Positions 62,142 to 64,000 of a stretch of DNA of 64,000 bases are shown here, piece by piece. Position 1 is the first letter of the stretch. Each line of letters opens with the position of its first letter. The stretch is taken from positions 55,194 through 119,193 of the forward strand of contig NZ_NWVL01000014.1 of assembly GCF_002382885.1 (NCBI RefSeq), given 5' to 3'. A program made the position numbers and the translations under genes. Source of the DNA: Streptomyces sp. WZ.A104. GTDB taxonomy: Bacteria; Actinomycetota; Actinomycetes; Streptomycetales; Streptomycetaceae. The notes beneath the pieces were generated by a model. The model saw nothing but the letters and a program-made list of their open reading frames with translations, was not told the DNA's origin and made no database searches.

Positions 62142-63854
62142 ATGCCCCCCACGCTCGCCTCGCTCGTCCAGCACTCGGCGCTCAAGCTCACCGTGCGGGC
62201 AGGCGCGGACCGGCTCGACACCGCCGTGCGCTGGGCCCACGCCAGCGAGCTCGCCGACCCCGTGCCGTACATGGACGGCGGCGAACTGCTCCTCGTCACC
62301 GCCACCAACCTCGACGCCGAGAACGCCGAGTCCATGCGGCGGTACGTGCGGCGGCTCGCCGGGGCCGGGGTCGCGGGGCTCGGGTTCGCCGTCGGGGTCA
62401 ACTACGACGACATCCCGGCCGCTCTCGTCGACGCCGCCGAGGAAGCGGGCCTTCCGCTCCTCGAAGTCCCCCGCCGCACCCCGTTCCTCGCCATCAGCAA
62501 GGCCGTCTCCGCCGCCATCGCCGCCGACCAGTACCGCGCGGTCACCGCGGGGTTCGAGGCCCAGCGCGAGTTGACCAAGGCCGCGCTCGCCGGGGACGGC
62601 CCCGCCGACCTGCTCGCCCGGCTCGCCGCCCATATCAACGGCTGGGCGGCCCTGTACGACACCTCCGGCGCGGTGCTGGCCGCCGCCCCCGACTGGGCCG
62701 CCCGCCGCGCCGCCCGGCTCACCCCGGACGTCCAGCGACTGCGCGACCGGCCCGCCCCCGCCAGCGTCGTCGTCGGCGGCAGTGAGGACCGGGTCGAGCT
62801 CCAGTCGCTCGGCACCGGCCGCCGGGCCCGCGGCGCGCTGGCCGTCGGTACGGGAGCGGCCCTGGGTACCGCCGAGCGGTACGCCGTGCACTCCGCCGTC
62901 GCCCTGCTCACCCTCACCACCGCCCGCTCCCGCTCCCTCCAGGGCGCCGAACAGCGCCTGGGCGCCGCGGTCCTGCGGATGCTGCTCGCCGGGCAGCCCG
63001 ACCACGCGCGGGCGGTCGCCGGAGACCTCTACGGCGGCCTGCTGGACGCGCCCTTCCGGCTGCTCATCGCCGAGGCCCCCGCGCCGGCCGGACCCGACCT
63101 GCTCACCGAGACGATGGAGGCCGCCGCCGCCCGCTCCGGCGAGGCGCTGCTCCTGGTTCCCGAGGGTGAGCGCGTGGTCGTGCTCGCCGCGGACGGCGGG
63201 GCCGCCGTCGCCGCCTGCGCGTCCTACGCCGAGGCCCAGGACGAACGTGCGCCGCGCGAAGGAGGCGCCGAGGACAGCGAGGTCGTGGTCGGCCTCTCCG
63301 CCCCCGCCGGCCCGGTCGCCGTCTCCGCCGCGTACAAGCAGGCCGAGCAGGCCCTGTCCGTCGCCCGCCGCCGGGGCAGGGCGCTGGTCGAGCACGAGGA
63401 GCTGGCGGCCGGTTCGGTGCTCCCCCTGCTCGCCGACGACGCGGTACGGGCCTTCGCCGACGGCATGCTCCGCGCGCTCCACGAGCACGACGCCAAGGGC
63501 CGCGGCGACCTCGTGGCCTCCCTGCGAGCCTGGCTCTCCCGCCACGGCCAGTGGGACGCCGCCGCCGCCGACCTGGGCGTGCACCGGCACACCCTGCGCT
63601 ACCGGATGCGCCGCGTGGAGGAGATCCTGGGCCGCTCGCTGGACGACCCGGACGTCCGCATGGAGCTGTGGCTCGCACTCAAGGCGACGGCGGCGACGGG
63701 AGCGGAGGGAACGGCCGCAGCGACGGGAGCAACGGCAACGACGGGAGCGACGGGTCCAACGGCGACGGCAACCGCGACTGCTGAGGCCACCAGGGCCGCC
63801 GAGCCCGCCGGGATTCCCGGGCCGCCCGAGCCCGCCGAGCCCGCCGGGGAATGA
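62142..63854 (+). CDS. PucR-family transcriptional regulator
   Basis: 570 residues. N-terminal PucR domain (about 5-130: PPTLASLVQHSALKLTVRAGADRLDTAVRWAHASELADPVPYMDGGELLLVTATNL), a GGDEF-like middle, and a C-terminal HTH_30 (SLRAWLSRHGQWDAAAADLGVHRHTLRYRMRRVEEILGRSLDDPDVRMELWLAL). Such proteins often activate purine or amine catabolism. A 60-residue tail of Ala, Thr, Gly and Glu (GAEGTAAATGATATTGATGPTATATATAEA) follows the HTH and comes from a degenerate DNA repeat. The start ATG at 62142 matches the family. Confidence 0.9.
   Translation: MPPTLASLVQHSALKLTVRAGADRLDTAVRWAHASELADPVPYMDGGELLLVTATNLDAENAESMRRYVRRLAGAGVAGLGFAVGVNYDDIPAALVDAAEEAGLPLLEVPRRTPFLAISKAVSAAIAADQYRAVTAGFEAQRELTKAALAGDGPADLLARLAAHINGWAALYDTSGAVLAAAPDWAARRAARLTPDVQRLRDRPAPASVVVGGSEDRVELQSLGTGRRARGALAVGTGAALGTAERYAVHSAVALLTLTTARSRSLQGAEQRLGAAVLRMLLAGQPDHARAVAGDLYGGLLDAPFRLLIAEAPAPAGPDLLTETMEAAAARSGEALLLVPEGERVVVLAADGGAAVAACASYAEAQDERAPREGGAEDSEVVVGLSAPAGPVAVSAAYKQAEQALSVARRRGRALVEHEELAAGSVLPLLADDAVRAFADGMLRALHEHDAKGRGDLVASLRAWLSRHGQWDAAAADLGVHRHTLRYRMRRVEEILGRSLDDPDVRMELWLALKATAATGAEGTAAATGATATTGATGPTATATATAEATRAAEPAGIPGPPEPAEPAGE
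63680..63790 (+). repeat. Degenerate microsatellite coding the PucR tail
   Basis: Repeated units like GCGACGG(G)AGC(A/G)ACGG code for Ala-Thr-Gly-rich sequence. Such tracts expand and contract easily, so tail length probably varies between strains. Confidence 0.65.
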
Positions 63855-63859
63855 GCGGA

Positions 63860-64000
63860 ACGGCCCCGACCGGCCGCCCCACCCCGCCCGCTTCACCACG
63901 CACGCCGCCCCACCACGCCCGCCTCATCACGCACGCCCCGCCTGCCCCGCCACGCACGCCCCGCCCCACCGCGCACCGGCCGCCCCACCACGCCCCGCCC
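63860..64000. repeat. C-rich imperfect tandem repeats at the window end
   Basis: Repeated CGCCCCACCACGC- and CACGCACGCCCCGCC-like units, nearly all C, G and A on the top strand with strong C bias. No gene is supported here; the stretch continues past the window. Confidence 0.6.

Overview
The window is a chromosomal segment of a high-GC actinomycete, almost certainly a Streptomyces. The support is the ribosomal/translation block rpsP-khpA-rimM-trmD-rplS followed by four tandem type I signal peptidases, the dprA-whiG pair (WhiG is a sporulation sigma factor), the block rpsB-tsf-pyrH-frr-cdsA-rlmN, and a chitinase promoter with a DasR-type operator. Gene order resembles the conserved core of the S. 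coelicolor chromosome; this is from memory and was not checked by a search.

Layout. 1-7221: the end of rpsP, then khpA, rimM, trmD, rplS, four lepB paralogues, a NUDIX hydrolase, a DUF2469 protein and a YraN protein, mostly with overlapping or very close ends. 7221-16477: a yifB/comM-type Mg-chelatase gene split in two by a 7.6-kb integrated element (about 8208-15843). The element carries a large serine integrase next to its right end, a second, small serine recombinase with a zinc-finger-like N-terminus, a WhiJ/AbaA-like regulatory cassette (DUF6879, XRE-DUF5753 and DUF397 proteins) with several small unknown genes, and about 1 kb of hairpin-rich non-coding DNA. No transfer, replication or virion genes were recognised. 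16474-19715: dprA, whiG and a TetR regulator. 19666-26435: an M23-like secreted protein, then rpsB, tsf, pyrH, frr, cdsA and rlmN.

26507-30548: a TPP riboswitch and a thiamine-type ABC transporter (binding protein, fused permease, ATPase). 30559-37482: a NarL-type two-component system, a GT87-like membrane glycosyltransferase, a PimB-like GT4 glycosyltransferase, an SRPBCC protein and a two-gene ABC exporter-like pair. 37690-59257: a polyamine/GABA catabolism region with an omega-aminotransferase, an Lrp regulator, two aldehyde dehydrogenases, two polyamine-binding lipoproteins (one frameshifted), PotA/PotB/PotC, a PuuB-like FAD oxidoreductase and GabT. It is interspersed with GDPD, adenosine deaminase, NADAR, DUF4190, chitinase and PAP2 genes. 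59537-63854: a VirD4/TraD-like membrane ATPase and a PucR regulator, followed by C-rich repetitive DNA to the window end.

The most interesting structure is the element inside yifB. The two junctions allow attB and attP to be reconstructed with a proposed GA crossover dinucleotide and an imperfect palindromic attP. Precise excision would restore a 540-residue YifB reading frame, so the element could act as a reversible off-switch for that gene.
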